The notes beneath the pieces were generated by a model that was not told the DNA's origin, did no database searches, and saw only the letters and a list, made by a program, of their open reading frames with translations. The position numbers were made by a program, and so were the translations under genes. From positions 1 to 46,954 of the forward strand of contig JAKPJZ010000052.1 in the NCBI GenBank assembly GCA_029553955.1: 46,954 nucleotides of DNA, read 5' to 3'. This stretch comes from Chloroflexota bacterium (GTDB lineage: Bacteria; Chloroflexota; Anaerolineae; SpSt-313). Shown piece after piece: positions 30,058 to 38,062 of this stretch (position 1 is the first letter of the stretch; each line of letters begins with the position of its first letter).

Positions 30058-30651
30058 CTAGGAAGCAACCGGGGCCAACACGGGCCGGCGCTCGGCGCGG
30101 CCCTCAGCCCTGGCCTGCGGCAGGTAGGTGGCCAACAGCTCGCGCGCGCGGTGCAATCGCGACTTGATCGCCTTCTCGCTGGTACCGAGCACCTGGGCCA
30201 TCTCCTCGTACGAGAGCTCGTGCCAATAGCGGAGCACCAGGGCCGCGCGATAGCTCTCGGGCAATTGGGCCAGCAGGGCCTGGATCTCGCGCTGCCGCTC
30301 GCGGTCGAGGAAAGTCGGCTCGGGGCCTTCCACAGGGGGCGTGGCCAAGTCGGCTTCCGGTGCCTCGTCGAGCGCCACCGACACGATGCGCCGCCGGCGC
30401 AGCCGGTCCACACAGTAGTGCGCGGCGATAGCGAGGAGCCACGAGGAGAACTTGCAGCCGGGGCGGTAGGTATCCAGTCGCCGATAGGCGCGCAGGAAGG
30501 CCTCCTGCGCCGCCTCCTCGGCCTCGCCGGCCGACCCCAGCATGCGATAGGCCAGGTTGTACACCGGCGCCTGGTAAGTCTGCACCAGGCGGCCGAAAGC
30601 GGCCTGATCGCCGGCCAATGCGCGCTCGATGATCTCGTCTTCGCTGTCCAT
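30058..30651 (-). CDS. ECF-type RNA polymerase sigma factor
   Basis: Predicted 197 residues. Sigma region 2 is AFGRLVQTYQAPVYNLAYRML followed by EEAAQEAFLRAYRRLDTYRPGCKFSSWLLAIAAHYCVDRLRR; an acidic linker precedes region 4, LPESYRAALVLRYWHELSYEEMAQVLGTSEKAIKSRLHRARELL. These proteins redirect RNA polymerase to special promoters. ATG 30651 has GGAG about 5 bases upstream. ECF factors usually sit beside an anti-sigma gene; here the next sequence downstream is the MITE-like repeat and no anti-sigma gene is seen. TATAAT lies upstream at about 30710 without a good -35. Confidence 0.92.
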   Translation of the reverse strand: MDSEDEIIERALAGDQAAFGRLVQTYQAPVYNLAYRMLGSAGEAEEAAQEAFLRAYRRLDTYRPGCKFSSWLLAIAAHYCVDRLRRRRIVSVALDEAPEADLATPPVEGPEPTFLDRERQREIQALLAQLPESYRAALVLRYWHELSYEEMAQVLGTSEKAIKSRLHRARELLATYLPQARAEGRAERRPVLAPVAS

Positions 30652-30792
30652 CGCTGCTCCGGTCCCTGGGCCGAGGCCCACACATCATGAACGCTGCGAC
30701 CATTATAGCCGGCAATGGTCGCAGAGGGACCGGGCGCTTGGGTAGAAATCACGGTATACGGGAAGCCAGACCTCATCCTGCCCATCTGGCCA

Positions 30793-30852
30793 GGCTATCC
30801 CAAGCACAGCAGAGGCGGCTGCCACGCCGCCTCTGCTGTGCTTGGGATAGCC
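30793..30852. repeat. Inverted repeat, 27-bp arms, TGCCAC loop
   Basis: Arms 30793-30819 and 30826-30852 are perfectly paired around 6 bases. The inner 12 bases of the arm equal the hairpin at 28679. It ends next to the prenyltransferase stop codon (30854) and probably ends its transcript. Confidence 0.88.
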
Positions 30853-30853
30853 G

Positions 30854-31765
30854 TTAGCGCCGCAGCCAGAGCAGCAGGCTCAGCCGCGGCGCCAGCCAGG
30901 GCCAGACGAAGCAAGCCAACATCGAGATAGCTCCGGCCATTTCGAACGGCTTGTGGAAGGCACCTTCGAGGTTGACCCTGGTGCGTGCCCGCCACGCCTT
31001 GAACATCTCCAGGGCGATCAGGAGCGGGACCAGGCCGGCGATCGCGAGCAAGACCCACGTGGGGAAGAGCTGGTTGACGAAGAGGGCCACGGCACCCGTG
31101 CCCAGGGCCACGGTCAGGCAGGCGGCCATCAGCCAGCGACTCGCCGTAGGCCCCACCAGGTTGGCGGTGTGCTCGAGCCCGGCCTTGAGGTCACCCTCGC
31201 GATCGCGCACCTCGTTATGCAGCTCACCATACATGCTGATGGCAACGAGCGTGGCGAAAGGGTAGAGCCAGCGCGTGCCCTGCGGGGTGCCGAAGACATA
31301 GACCGCGGCCAGGAACTGCAGCCCGGCAAGCATCAGGGAGTGTGAGGCGAGGTCGAGGATGGGCAACTGCTTGAGCCGCACACGGCGCCAGGAGTAGAGC
31401 TGCCCCAAAACCAGGCAGGCCAGGCCCAGTGCGAATGGCCACAGGCCAAGCAGCGCGTAGGCCGCCGCCGCGCCGGCCGCCACGGCATAGGACGCCAAAC
31501 GCGCATCGCGCAGCGAAAGGTCGCCCGCCGAGACGGGGTTGCGCCGGGCCTTGGCGGGGTCCCGCGCATCGTCGGGTGCGTCCTCGACATCGTTGATCAT
31601 AAAGGCAAAGCCCACGGCCAGCCAGTTCGCGACGAGCACGCCCACGAGCGGCCAGCCCAGGCGGCCCTTGACCGCCGCGGCGCCCACCAGCGTGCACACC
31701 ACCACCTGCCAGGTATACTCGTTGCAGCGGGTCAGACGCAGGATGTCTTTGATGCGCCTTCTCAC
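30854..31765 (-). CDS. UbiA family prenyltransferase
   Basis: Predicted 303 residues with eight or nine membrane helices. The first Asp-rich motif is NDVEDAPDDARDP (about 68-80) and the second is ELHNEVRDREGDL (about 185-197), the two sites that bind magnesium-diphosphate of the prenyl donor. The family attaches prenyl chains to aromatic or other acceptors in quinone, haem, chlorophyll or lipid synthesis; the acceptor here is not evident. GTG 31765 is chosen for GGAG 7 bases upstream; the frame runs further upstream without a membrane or family signature. Isoprenoid genes (polyprenyl synthase, fni) lie about 10 kb away. Confidence 0.88.
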   Translation of the reverse strand: MRRRIKDILRLTRCNEYTWQVVVCTLVGAAAVKGRLGWPLVGVLVANWLAVGFAFMINDVEDAPDDARDPAKARRNPVSAGDLSLRDARLASYAVAAGAAAAYALLGLWPFALGLACLVLGQLYSWRRVRLKQLPILDLASHSLMLAGLQFLAAVYVFGTPQGTRWLYPFATLVAISMYGELHNEVRDREGDLKAGLEHTANLVGPTASRWLMAACLTVALGTGAVALFVNQLFPTWVLLAIAGLVPLLIALEMFKAWRARTRVNLEGAFHKPFEMAGAISMLACFVWPWLAPRLSLLLWLRR

Positions 31766-32062
31766 TCGGCTTCTCCAATTCGAACGGCCTGTGAAGCGGC
31801 CCGTTGGCGAGTTGCGGCCGCTCCACTGGCGCTGCGTGCCCCTGCAGTTGGCAGGAGTCAGTGCAGTATACCATGGATTGTAGTTCTGGCGAAAGTCAGG
31901 AACACGTGCATGGTGCGCTCCCCAGCCCTCACGACAAACGGGCGTGGATGGTACGGAGCTTACGGCGAGGCGAGGGGGCAGGCGTGGACGAGATGCAGCG
32001 CTATCTCTACTGGTGGCGCCTGTGCCGGCAAGCGCGAGCCTACATCGCGGCCAACAGGCGTA
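31766..32062. other. Intergenic region between ubiA-like and amt genes
   Basis: This is the divergent gap of about 360 bases. A weak minus-strand TATACT (31870-31865) could serve the prenyltransferase with a poor -35. A short plus-strand frame after GTG 31984 (DEMQRYLYWWRLCRQAR) is open but continues across the amt start and has no supporting context, so it is not called. Confidence 0.4.
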
Positions 32063-32091
32063 TTGACGACCCTGCACAATTGCAGTATCAT
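32063..32091 (+). promoter_or_regulatory. Promoter of the amt-like gene
   Basis: TTGACG (32063-32068), 17-base spacer, TATCAT (32086-32091). The expected start is near 32098, leaving a leader of about 28 bases with GAGGAGG before ATG 32126. Confidence 0.68.
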
Positions 32092-32125
32092 CCCTGCCGT
32101 CCGCACACATCACCGAGGAGGCCTC

Positions 32126-33571
32126 ATGCTGCACCCCATTCGCAAAGCCGCCGCGCTCTCCCTGCTCCTGGCTCTGATGGCCCTCTTCCCCACCACCGCC
32201 CTGGCCGCAGAAGCGGTGCCGGTGGGTTGGCCGGGCACCCATCTTCTGACTGCCTTACTGGGCCTCCTGGCCCCCCTCGCGCTCATCCTGCTGGCCGTAG
32301 GCGCCACTCCACCCGATGAGGCCGGCGAAACGGTGGCCACGGCGCTCGGTGCGCTGGTTGTCGGCGTGGTGGCCTATGTGGCCTGCGGATTCGCCTTCGA
32401 GTTCGGCGGCCTCGCCCTGCGCGTGCCCTGGCCGGGGCTCGCCGGGCTGGTGGCCGAATGGTCGCCGCTCGATCCCTCGCTGGGGCTGGGCTGGGGCGCC
32501 GTTGGCCTGCGCGGCTTCTTCCTCGCGGGCGCTGCCGGCACACCCGATGCCTACGCCCTGGCCGCGGTGCAGCTCCCGGCGGTGGCGGTCACCGTGCTCA
32601 TTCCCACCCTGGCGCTGGCGCGGCGCGTGGGGCGCGGTGTGCTCCTGGGCGTGGCGCTGGCTGTGGGCGGGCTGCTCTACCCACTGGTCGGCAACTGGAC
32701 CTGGGGCGGCGGCTGGCTGGCGCTCCTGGGCGCCAACGCCGGCCTGGGGCACGGCTTTGTGGACCTGGGCGGCTCGGCCACGCTGCACGTGCTCGGGGCC
32801 AGCGCCGCGCTGGCGGGCATCCTCATCTTTGGTCGCAAAGGCTGGGCCGAACGCGGCAGCGGGCCCGCGACGCTGCCGCCAGCGCACTTTCCCATGTTCA
32901 TGCTCACCGGCGCGCTGTTGGCGCCGCTCGGCTGGCTGGGGCTGACCCTGGCCAACCCGCTGGCCACGCCCGATGTGCCCGGCGGCCTGGTGGCGGTGAA
33001 CCTGGTGCTCGCCGCCCTGGGTGGAGCGGCGCCCGCCCTCTTCTACTCGTGGCTGGCCACCGGCCACGTCGATGCGCTGCTCGCGGCCCGGGGCCTCGTG
33101 GCCGGCCTCGTGGCGGCGAGCGCGAGCTGCGGCTTCATGCCCCCCTGGATGGCCCTGGCCGCGGGCCTGGTGGCCGGGCTGCTCCTGCCGCTCGTGCTCT
33201 ACAGCGTGGACCACGTGCTGCGCTGGCATGACCCCAACGCTATCCTCGCCACCCACGGCCTGCCCGGCATCATCGGCGCGCTGTGGCTGGCGTTGGCGGC
33301 CGATGGGCGCTACGGCGCCGGCTGGAACGGCGTGAGCGCAGTGCCACTCCTTGGCCAGCAGGGGGTTGCCGGCCTCGTCGTGGCCGCCGGCTGCGCCTCC
33401 GACATTCCGGGGCAGCTCTACGCGCAGCTCGCCGGCCTGGGCAGCATCCTCGCGCTGGCCTTTGTCGTGCCCATGCTCGTCTTTGGGCTGAGTGTGGGCG
33501 TGCGCTGGCTGGCCGGCCTGTTGGCGCGCCTCGGCCGCAAGGCGCCCGCGACTCCTGCCGAGCAGGGCTAG
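32126..33571 (+). CDS. amt: Ammonium transporter, Amt family
   Basis: Predicted 481 residues. A signal peptide-like N-terminus (about 1-25, ending TTALAAEA) precedes eleven membrane helices. FVDLGGSATLHVLGASAALAG carries the first pore His of the family after the D-x-x-G-S signature, and DPNAILATHGLPGIIGALWLAL carries the second pore His. SCGFMPPWMALAAGLVAG matches the usual Ala/Gly-rich segment. Amt proteins conduct ammonia or ammonium across the membrane and are often gated by a GlnK protein; no glnK lies next to it here. GAGGAGG precedes the ATG. The divergence from textbook motifs is moderate, so substrate range is uncertain. Confidence 0.88.
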   Translation: MLHPIRKAAALSLLLALMALFPTTALAAEAVPVGWPGTHLLTALLGLLAPLALILLAVGATPPDEAGETVATALGALVVGVVAYVACGFAFEFGGLALRVPWPGLAGLVAEWSPLDPSLGLGWGAVGLRGFFLAGAAGTPDAYALAAVQLPAVAVTVLIPTLALARRVGRGVLLGVALAVGGLLYPLVGNWTWGGGWLALLGANAGLGHGFVDLGGSATLHVLGASAALAGILIFGRKGWAERGSGPATLPPAHFPMFMLTGALLAPLGWLGLTLANPLATPDVPGGLVAVNLVLAALGGAAPALFYSWLATGHVDALLAARGLVAGLVAASASCGFMPPWMALAAGLVAGLLLPLVLYSVDHVLRWHDPNAILATHGLPGIIGALWLALAADGRYGAGWNGVSAVPLLGQQGVAGLVVAAGCASDIPGQLYAQLAGLGSILALAFVVPMLVFGLSVGVRWLAGLLARLGRKAPATPAEQG

Positions 33572-33586
33572 CGAACGGGGATATCC

Positions 33587-33671
33587 ACCGCAGAGGCACA
33601 GAGAACGCAGAGGGGGTCGAGGCTAGGTCGTCTGGCCGATACGACCTCTGCGCCCTCTGCGCCTCTGCGGT
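33587..33671. repeat. Nested intergenic inverted repeat
   Basis: ACCGCAGAGGC (33587-33597) pairs with GCCTCTGCGGT (33661-33671); inside, AGGTCGT pairs with ACGACCT, and repeated CGCAGAGG/CCTCTGCG blocks allow alternative pairing. It follows the amt stop by 15 bases. From 33672 to 33794 nothing further is seen. Confidence 0.65.
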
Positions 33672-33794
33672 TCTCTGCGTCTCCTGGCCCGCATTTCTTA
33701 GAGCAGTGGTTCCAGTGGCTCACCGCAATGGCCTTGATGGGCTCCGACGCCCACAAGGGGCTAGGCTACGGCCCGTCAAGACCATTGCGGCCCA

Positions 33795-34463
33795 CTACTG
33801 GGCCGGGGCTGAGCTCGATGGTGTCTCTGCAGCCATCTCCCTCAGGAGCTCGACGACCTCCTCGTCGCTGGTCTGCTCAAAGTGCTGGTAGAACGCGCCG
33901 ACCGCCCAAAAGAGCTCGGGTGAGTAGAGCACGACCGCCCGATCGACCTCATGGCTGAGCATGGCCATGGTGTCGGGCGGGCCGACGGGCACGGCCAGCG
34001 TCAGCTCGGCCGGCTCCTGCTTGCGCAGGTAGCGGATGGCGGCCAGGGTCGTGGCGCCGGTGGCTACCCCATCGTCCACCAAAACGATGTTCTTGCCGCG
34101 TACTTGGAGCGGGGGGCGGCCGTTGCGGTAGACCTGCAGGCGGCGATCGATCTCCTGGCGTGCCTGCTCGGTGGCCACCTGGATGTAGCGATCGCTCACC
34201 CCCAGGCGGGCGACCAGGTCCTCGTCAAGCGCCGCCGTGCCATCAGGAGCCACGGCGCCGATGGCCAATTCCGGGTTATCAGGCGCACCGATCTTGCGGG
34301 CGATGACGATGTCGAGGGGCGCCTTGAGCGCACGCGCCACCTCGACCCCCACTACCACGCCCCCGCGCGGCACGGCCAGAATCAGCAGGCCCGGCCGGTC
34401 CTGCATCGCGCCAAGGGCCTCGGCCAGGCGCCGGCCGGCGTCGCGCCGGTCCACAAACTGCAT
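33795..34463 (-). CDS. Phosphoribosyltransferase-family protein
   Basis: Predicted 222 residues. The PRPP-binding motif is NIVLVDDGVATGATT (about 120-134), and VPRGGVVVGVEVARALKAPLDIVIARKIGAPDNPELAIGAVAPDG near the N-terminus matches a group of stand-alone phosphoribosyltransferases often found near erythromycin-esterase or stress genes. The reaction partner base is unknown. AAGGAGG lies about 6 bases before ATG 34463. An inverted repeat of 28-base arms separates it from the PRPP synthetase-like gene upstream, on the same strand, which would make its substrate. Confidence 0.85.
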   Translation of the reverse strand: MQFVDRRDAGRRLAEALGAMQDRPGLLILAVPRGGVVVGVEVARALKAPLDIVIARKIGAPDNPELAIGAVAPDGTAALDEDLVARLGVSDRYIQVATEQARQEIDRRLQVYRNGRPPLQVRGKNIVLVDDGVATGATTLAAIRYLRKQEPAELTLAVPVGPPDTMAMLSHEVDRAVVLYSPELFWAVGAFYQHFEQTSDEEVVELLREMAAETPSSSAPAQ

Positions 34464-34482
34464 GGCACACCTCCTTGAGCGA

Positions 34483-34562
34483 AGGAACTGAGGGAAGTGG
34501 GGGAACTGACAGAACTGAAGGCGCGGCACAGGCCGTCAGTTCCCCCAATTCCTTCAGTTCCC
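34483..34562. repeat. Inverted repeat, 28-bp imperfect arms
   Basis: Arms 34483-34510 and 34535-34562 pair with about three mismatches around 24 bases. It lies between the phosphoribosyltransferase and PRPP synthetase genes and reaches the stop of the latter. Confidence 0.7.
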
Positions 34563-35524
34563 TATCCTGTTACGGCTGCTGCCACGGGTTGGCGCACACG
34601 CTCGCCGTGGATGCGCGCGAGCACCTCGGCAAAGAGCGGCGCCACGCTGACCACCTCCAGCCGCCCATGGGGCGCGACGGAGATGGTATCGGTGACCACA
34701 ACGCGCTCCAGGTCAGAGGCCTCGAGAGCCGCGATCGCCCCCGGCGCAAAGACGCCGTGGGTGGCGCAGGCGGCAACGCCGGAGGCGCCGCGCTGCATCA
34801 CCGTCTCAGCGGCGGCCAGCAAAGTCGCGCCGGTAGAGATGATATCGTCGACGATGATCGCCCGCCGGCCACGCACGTTGCCCACCATGTCGGCCACTGC
34901 CACCTCATCGGGCTGTGGGCGCTCCTTGAAGACGACCGCTACCGGCGCACGGGGCGCCACAGCCTGCTGGAAGGCCTCAGCCCGCTTCACGGCGCCCAGG
35001 TCGGGAGCCACGATGGCCACCTCATCAGGATCGACTCCGGCGAAGGCTTTGGCCAGCACCGGCACGGCCTGCAGATGGGTCAGCGGGAGGTCGAAAAAGC
35101 CCTCGATCGCGCCGACGGTCAGGTCCATGGTCACGATCTGATCGGCGCCGGCTACGGTCAGCAGGTTGGCCACGAGCTTGGCTGAGATCGGCTCCTGGGG
35201 GGTGGTGCGCTTTTCCTGGCGCGAGTAGCCATAGTACGGCACGACCGCCGTGCACCGCTCGGCGCCGGCGCGATGGCAGGCATCGAGCATCAACAAAAGC
35301 TCGACGAGGCTCTGGTTGACCGGGGGCGAGGTCGGCTGAACCACAAAGACATCACGGCCGCCGACGTTGCTGTGCACGACGACCTGGGTCTCGCCGTCGC
35401 GGAAGGTGCTCACTGTGATTGCGGCCAGGCCTGTGCCCAGTTCCCTGGCGACGGCGGCGGCCAGCGACGGGTTGGCGTTGCCGGAAAAGACCAACAGCGT
35501 GCCTTGGCCATCCGGCTGCGGCAT
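34562..35524 (-). CDS. prs: Ribose-phosphate pyrophosphokinase (variant active-site loop)
   Basis: Predicted 320 residues, the usual length. Family features are LLVFSGNANPSLAAAVARELG, STFRDGETQV, VVQPTSPPVNQSLVELLLMLDACHRAGA, VVPYYGYSRQEKR, and the PRPP loop IIVDDIISTGATL. The enzyme makes PRPP from ribose 5-phosphate and ATP. Two positions differ from the common pattern: the region normally reading R-x-R-EPI is TTPQEPI, and the DLH motif reads DLT. These could alter activity or regulation. No other copy is visible in the window. Its start lies 3 bases after the thpR stop, so they form an operon. Confidence 0.88.
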   Translation of the reverse strand: MPQPDGQGTLLVFSGNANPSLAAAVARELGTGLAAITVSTFRDGETQVVVHSNVGGRDVFVVQPTSPPVNQSLVELLLMLDACHRAGAERCTAVVPYYGYSRQEKRTTPQEPISAKLVANLLTVAGADQIVTMDLTVGAIEGFFDLPLTHLQAVPVLAKAFAGVDPDEVAIVAPDLGAVKRAEAFQQAVAPRAPVAVVFKERPQPDEVAVADMVGNVRGRRAIIVDDIISTGATLLAAAETVMQRGASGVAACATHGVFAPGAIAALEASDLERVVVTDTISVAPHGRLEVVSVAPLFAEVLARIHGERVRQPVAAAVTG

Positions 35525-35527
35525 GGG

Positions 35528-36121
35528 TTATTCCTCCCTGCGCTGCAGAGGTGCGGCCTCGAGGCAGGTGTACACGGCACCGCCGGGGCGCAGTTGGCTC
35601 TGCATCAGCGCCAGCTCGGCCGCGCACATGGCGCCCACCCGCCCCACGCTCTGTTGCTGAACCCAGGCACCCAACTCGGCCCGCTCGAGGCTCGCCACCT
35701 GGTCACGCACGCGGGCCAGCGTGAGATGGGGCGTAAAGGCGCGACCCTCCGGCGGAAAGCCGATGGCGCCCAGCTCGCGCTCCACAGCGCATTGTAGACG
35801 TTTGAGTGCTCCCGTAGGCTCGTCCACACCCACCCAGATCACCCGCGGCTGCCGCGTGTTGGGGAAGCAGCCCAGCCCGGCCAGGGCAACGTCGAAGGGC
35901 AAGACCTCGCCCGCGGCCCGTTGCAACGCCTGGCGCAGCTCGGGCAACTGGCTGGTCGAGACGTCGCCCAGGAACTTGAGCGTGAGGTGGATGCCGCCTG
36001 GGTCCACCCAGCGGCCCAGGCGCCCCAGCGGCGCGCGCTTGAGCCGGCCCTGCAGCTCGCCCAGGGCGGCCCGCAGCGGGGCATCCAGCTCTATGGCGAT
36101 AAAGGCGCGAATCGTATCCAT
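35528..36121 (-). CDS. thpR: RNA 2',3'-cyclic phosphodiesterase
   Basis: Predicted 197 residues of the 2H phosphoesterase superfamily. The two catalytic H-x-T/S-x motifs are HLTLKF (about 44) and HLTLAR (about 130), with IRAFIAIELD at the N-terminus and VIWVGVDEP between. The enzyme opens 2',3'-cyclic phosphate ends of RNA and was first known as a 2'-5' RNA ligase. ATG 36121 is chosen with GGGGGAT just upstream; an ATG at 36139 lies inside a palindrome. It is followed by prs after 3 bases. Confidence 0.88.
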   Translation of the reverse strand: MDTIRAFIAIELDAPLRAALGELQGRLKRAPLGRLGRWVDPGGIHLTLKFLGDVSTSQLPELRQALQRAAGEVLPFDVALAGLGCFPNTRQPRVIWVGVDEPTGALKRLQCAVERELGAIGFPPEGRAFTPHLTLARVRDQVASLERAELGAWVQQQSVGRVGAMCAAELALMQSQLRPGGAVYTCLEAAPLQRREE

Positions 36122-36132
36122 CAGATCCCCCT

Positions 36133-36176
36133 GCGGCACACCTGACAGGTCTCCGGAGACCTGTCAGGTGTGCCGC
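36133..36176. repeat. Perfect 44-bp palindrome, no loop
   Basis: Bases 36133-36154 and 36155-36176 are exactly complementary. It contains the amidohydrolase stop codon (36164-36166) and ends before the thpR start. The core is shared with the repeat at 19828-19913. Confidence 0.88.
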
Positions 36177-37012
36177 CCACTCAAGCCAAGCAAACGCGCG
36201 GCATTGCCACCCAACACGCCCGCCAGGGCCTCGCCCTCCAGGCCGCTCGCACGCACGCGTTGCAGGAACCTCTTCGGGTGGATCAGGGGGTAGTCACTGC
36301 CGAAAAGGACCTTGCTGCCGGCCAGGCCCGCGGCGAGGCGAAAGACGGCGTCATCGTAGAGGTAGAGCGAGGCGGCCGTATCATAGTAGACGTTGGCCAG
36401 GGTACGCCGCACCTCGGGCATGAGCTCGTAGAAGGGCAGGCCGCCGCCCCAGTGGGCGAGCACCAGCGGCGTCTCGGCAAAGCGCGCGGCGAGCTGCACC
36501 GCTGCGGCCAGTGAGGCGCGGCCTTTGCCCGGATAGTCGTGCCCCACCGGCTCGGTGGTGTGGCTGAGCACCGGCCAGCCCAGGGCACGCGCAGCCTCCA
36601 TGAGCGGCGCCAGCGTCGTCACGTCGCCGAGGGTGTAGCCCTGACCGTCGGGCATGAGCTCGCCCACGCCGGCGAGGCCAGCGGCGGCCGTGCGCGCGAC
36701 CTCGGCCTCGGCGCCGGGCTGCGCCGGGTTGACCACGGCAAAGCCCACCAGGCGCCCAGGGTGAGCGCGCACGGCCTCGGCCACATAGTCGTTGGCCAGG
36801 CGGCAGAGCCCCTGGTCGGCCCAGCCGAAGCCAAAAGTCACGGCCACGTCGACCCCGGCGGCGTCCATGGCCTCGACCAGATCCTCAGCCCCGGCCAGGC
36901 GAGCGGCGGGGTTGGCGTAGAGGCGGCCAAACCAGGCGTCGCGGGCCAGGTAGCGCTCACGCTCGCGGATGATTTCCGGCGGAAAGATGTGGGTGTGCAC
37001 GTCCACGATCAT
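36164..37012 (-). CDS. Amidohydrolase-family (ACMSD-like) metal-dependent hydrolase
   Basis: Predicted 282 residues. The H-x-H metal pair is in IVDVHTHIFPPE at the N-terminus, a middle His is in VLSHTTEP, LAHWGGGLPF follows, and the metal Asp is in LFGSDYPLIHP. This is the amidohydrolase 2 layout (aminocarboxymuconate semialdehyde decarboxylase relatives). Reactions are hydrolyses or decarboxylations; the substrate is unknown. The ATG at 37012 has no Shine-Dalgarno sequence, and a promoter (TTGACT, 17 bases, CACAAT) ends only 6 bases before it, so the mRNA is probably leaderless. The stop lies within a perfect palindrome. Confidence 0.85.
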   Translation of the reverse strand: MIVDVHTHIFPPEIIRERERYLARDAWFGRLYANPAARLAGAEDLVEAMDAAGVDVAVTFGFGWADQGLCRLANDYVAEAVRAHPGRLVGFAVVNPAQPGAEAEVARTAAAGLAGVGELMPDGQGYTLGDVTTLAPLMEAARALGWPVLSHTTEPVGHDYPGKGRASLAAAVQLAARFAETPLVLAHWGGGLPFYELMPEVRRTLANVYYDTAASLYLYDDAVFRLAAGLAGSKVLFGSDYPLIHPKRFLQRVRASGLEGEALAGVLGGNAARLLGLSGRHT

Positions 37013-37018
37013 GGCGCT

Positions 37019-37047
37019 ATTGTGGCACGGCGCCAGGCAAAAGTCAA
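37019..37047 (-). promoter_or_regulatory. Leaderless promoter of the amidohydrolase gene
   Basis: Minus strand TTGACT (37047-37042), 17-base spacer, CACAAT (37024-37019). Six bases separate the -10 from ATG 37012, which places transcription start at or next to the start codon. Confidence 0.62.
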
Positions 37048-37056
37048 GGCTATGGT

Positions 37057-37086
37057 TTGGACAATGGGCCACCTTTGCGGTATGAT
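37057..37086 (+). promoter_or_regulatory. Leaderless promoter of the lipid kinase gene
   Basis: TTGGAC (37057-37062), 18-base spacer, TATGAT (37081-37086). Six bases (GGCCCC) then ATG 37093; no Shine-Dalgarno sequence fits. The layout mirrors the divergent amidohydrolase promoter. Confidence 0.62.
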
Positions 37087-37092
37087 GGCCCC

Positions 37093-38043
37093 ATGAACGC
37101 CTATCTGATCTGGAACCCCCAGGCAGGCCAGCACGATGACCACCAGCCCCTGCATGAAGCCATAGCGACCCTCCATGCAGGCGGCTGGTCGGTGCACATG
37201 CTGCAGGTGACCCCGCAGGGCAACGCCGCCCAGATGGCGCGCCAGGCCGTTGCAGCCAGGGCCGACGTGGTCATCGCCGCTGGCGGCGATGGCACGGTGA
37301 GCGCCGTGGCCAACGGCCTCGTGGGCTCTGAGGTGGCGCTCGGCGTCCTTCCATTGGGGACGGGCAACGTCTGGGCCAAGCAGATGGGCTTTCAGACCTC
37401 GGCGCTGCCCTACCGGCGCCTGCTGCAGGAGTCAGCGCAGGCTCTGCTCAACTCGACGGTGCGCTCCATAGATGTTGGCCGGGCCAACGGGCGCTGCTTT
37501 CTCTTGTGGACCGGCATCGGCATCGACGCAGCGGTGGCCCACGAGGTCGAGCCGCTCGTCGAATGGCGCCATCGTGTGGGCAACCTGCTCTATGCCGTCA
37601 CCGGGCTCACCGTGGCGCTCAACTTTGTGGGGACGCGCTCGACCCTGCGCATCGACGACGAGGTACAGCGCCGCCGGGTGGTGCTGGTCATCATCGCCAA
37701 TGCCCAACTCTACGGGGGCGGGCTCGTCCAGTTGGCGCCGGCGGCCTGCCTCGACGATGGCTATCTCGATGTCTTTGTGTTCAGGGGTCAGGGCCCGGCG
37801 GCCACAGCGCGCCACTTCCTCAGCCTGCTCACCCGCTACCACATGCGCGACCCCCAGGTCAGCCACCACCGGGCGCGCCATATCGAGATCCACACCGATA
37901 AGCCTCTCGCGGTGCAGATCGACGGCGAGGCCGCCGGCCAGACTCCGCTGCGCATCGACGTGGTGCACCGGGCGCTGAGGGTGCTGGTGCCGCCGGGGGC
38001 GCCGTCGTCGCTCTTCAGAGAGGAGAGCACATGCCGGCCGTGA
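37093..38043 (+). CDS. Diacylglycerol kinase-family lipid kinase
   Basis: Predicted 316 residues. N-terminal YLIWNPQAGQ, the nucleotide-binding AAGGDGTVSAVANGL (about 68-82) and GVLPLGTGNVWAKQ are the signature of the DAGK catalytic domain; LLWTGIGIDAAVAHEVE, ANAQLYGGGLVQLAPAACLDDGYLDV and QIDGEAAG complete the YegS/DgkB-like pattern. These soluble enzymes phosphorylate diacylglycerol or sphingoid-like lipids at the membrane face. The transcript is probably leaderless (see promoter at 37057). The rsmD gene follows after 19 bases, so the two share a transcript. Confidence 0.88.
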   Translation: MNAYLIWNPQAGQHDDHQPLHEAIATLHAGGWSVHMLQVTPQGNAAQMARQAVAARADVVIAAGGDGTVSAVANGLVGSEVALGVLPLGTGNVWAKQMGFQTSALPYRRLLQESAQALLNSTVRSIDVGRANGRCFLLWTGIGIDAAVAHEVEPLVEWRHRVGNLLYAVTGLTVALNFVGTRSTLRIDDEVQRRRVVLVIIANAQLYGGGLVQLAPAACLDDGYLDVFVFRGQGPAATARHFLSLLTRYHMRDPQVSHHRARHIEIHTDKPLAVQIDGEAAGQTPLRIDVVHRALRVLVPPGAPSSLFREESTCRP

Positions 38044-38062
38044 AGCCAGGAGGAGGGCAGCG

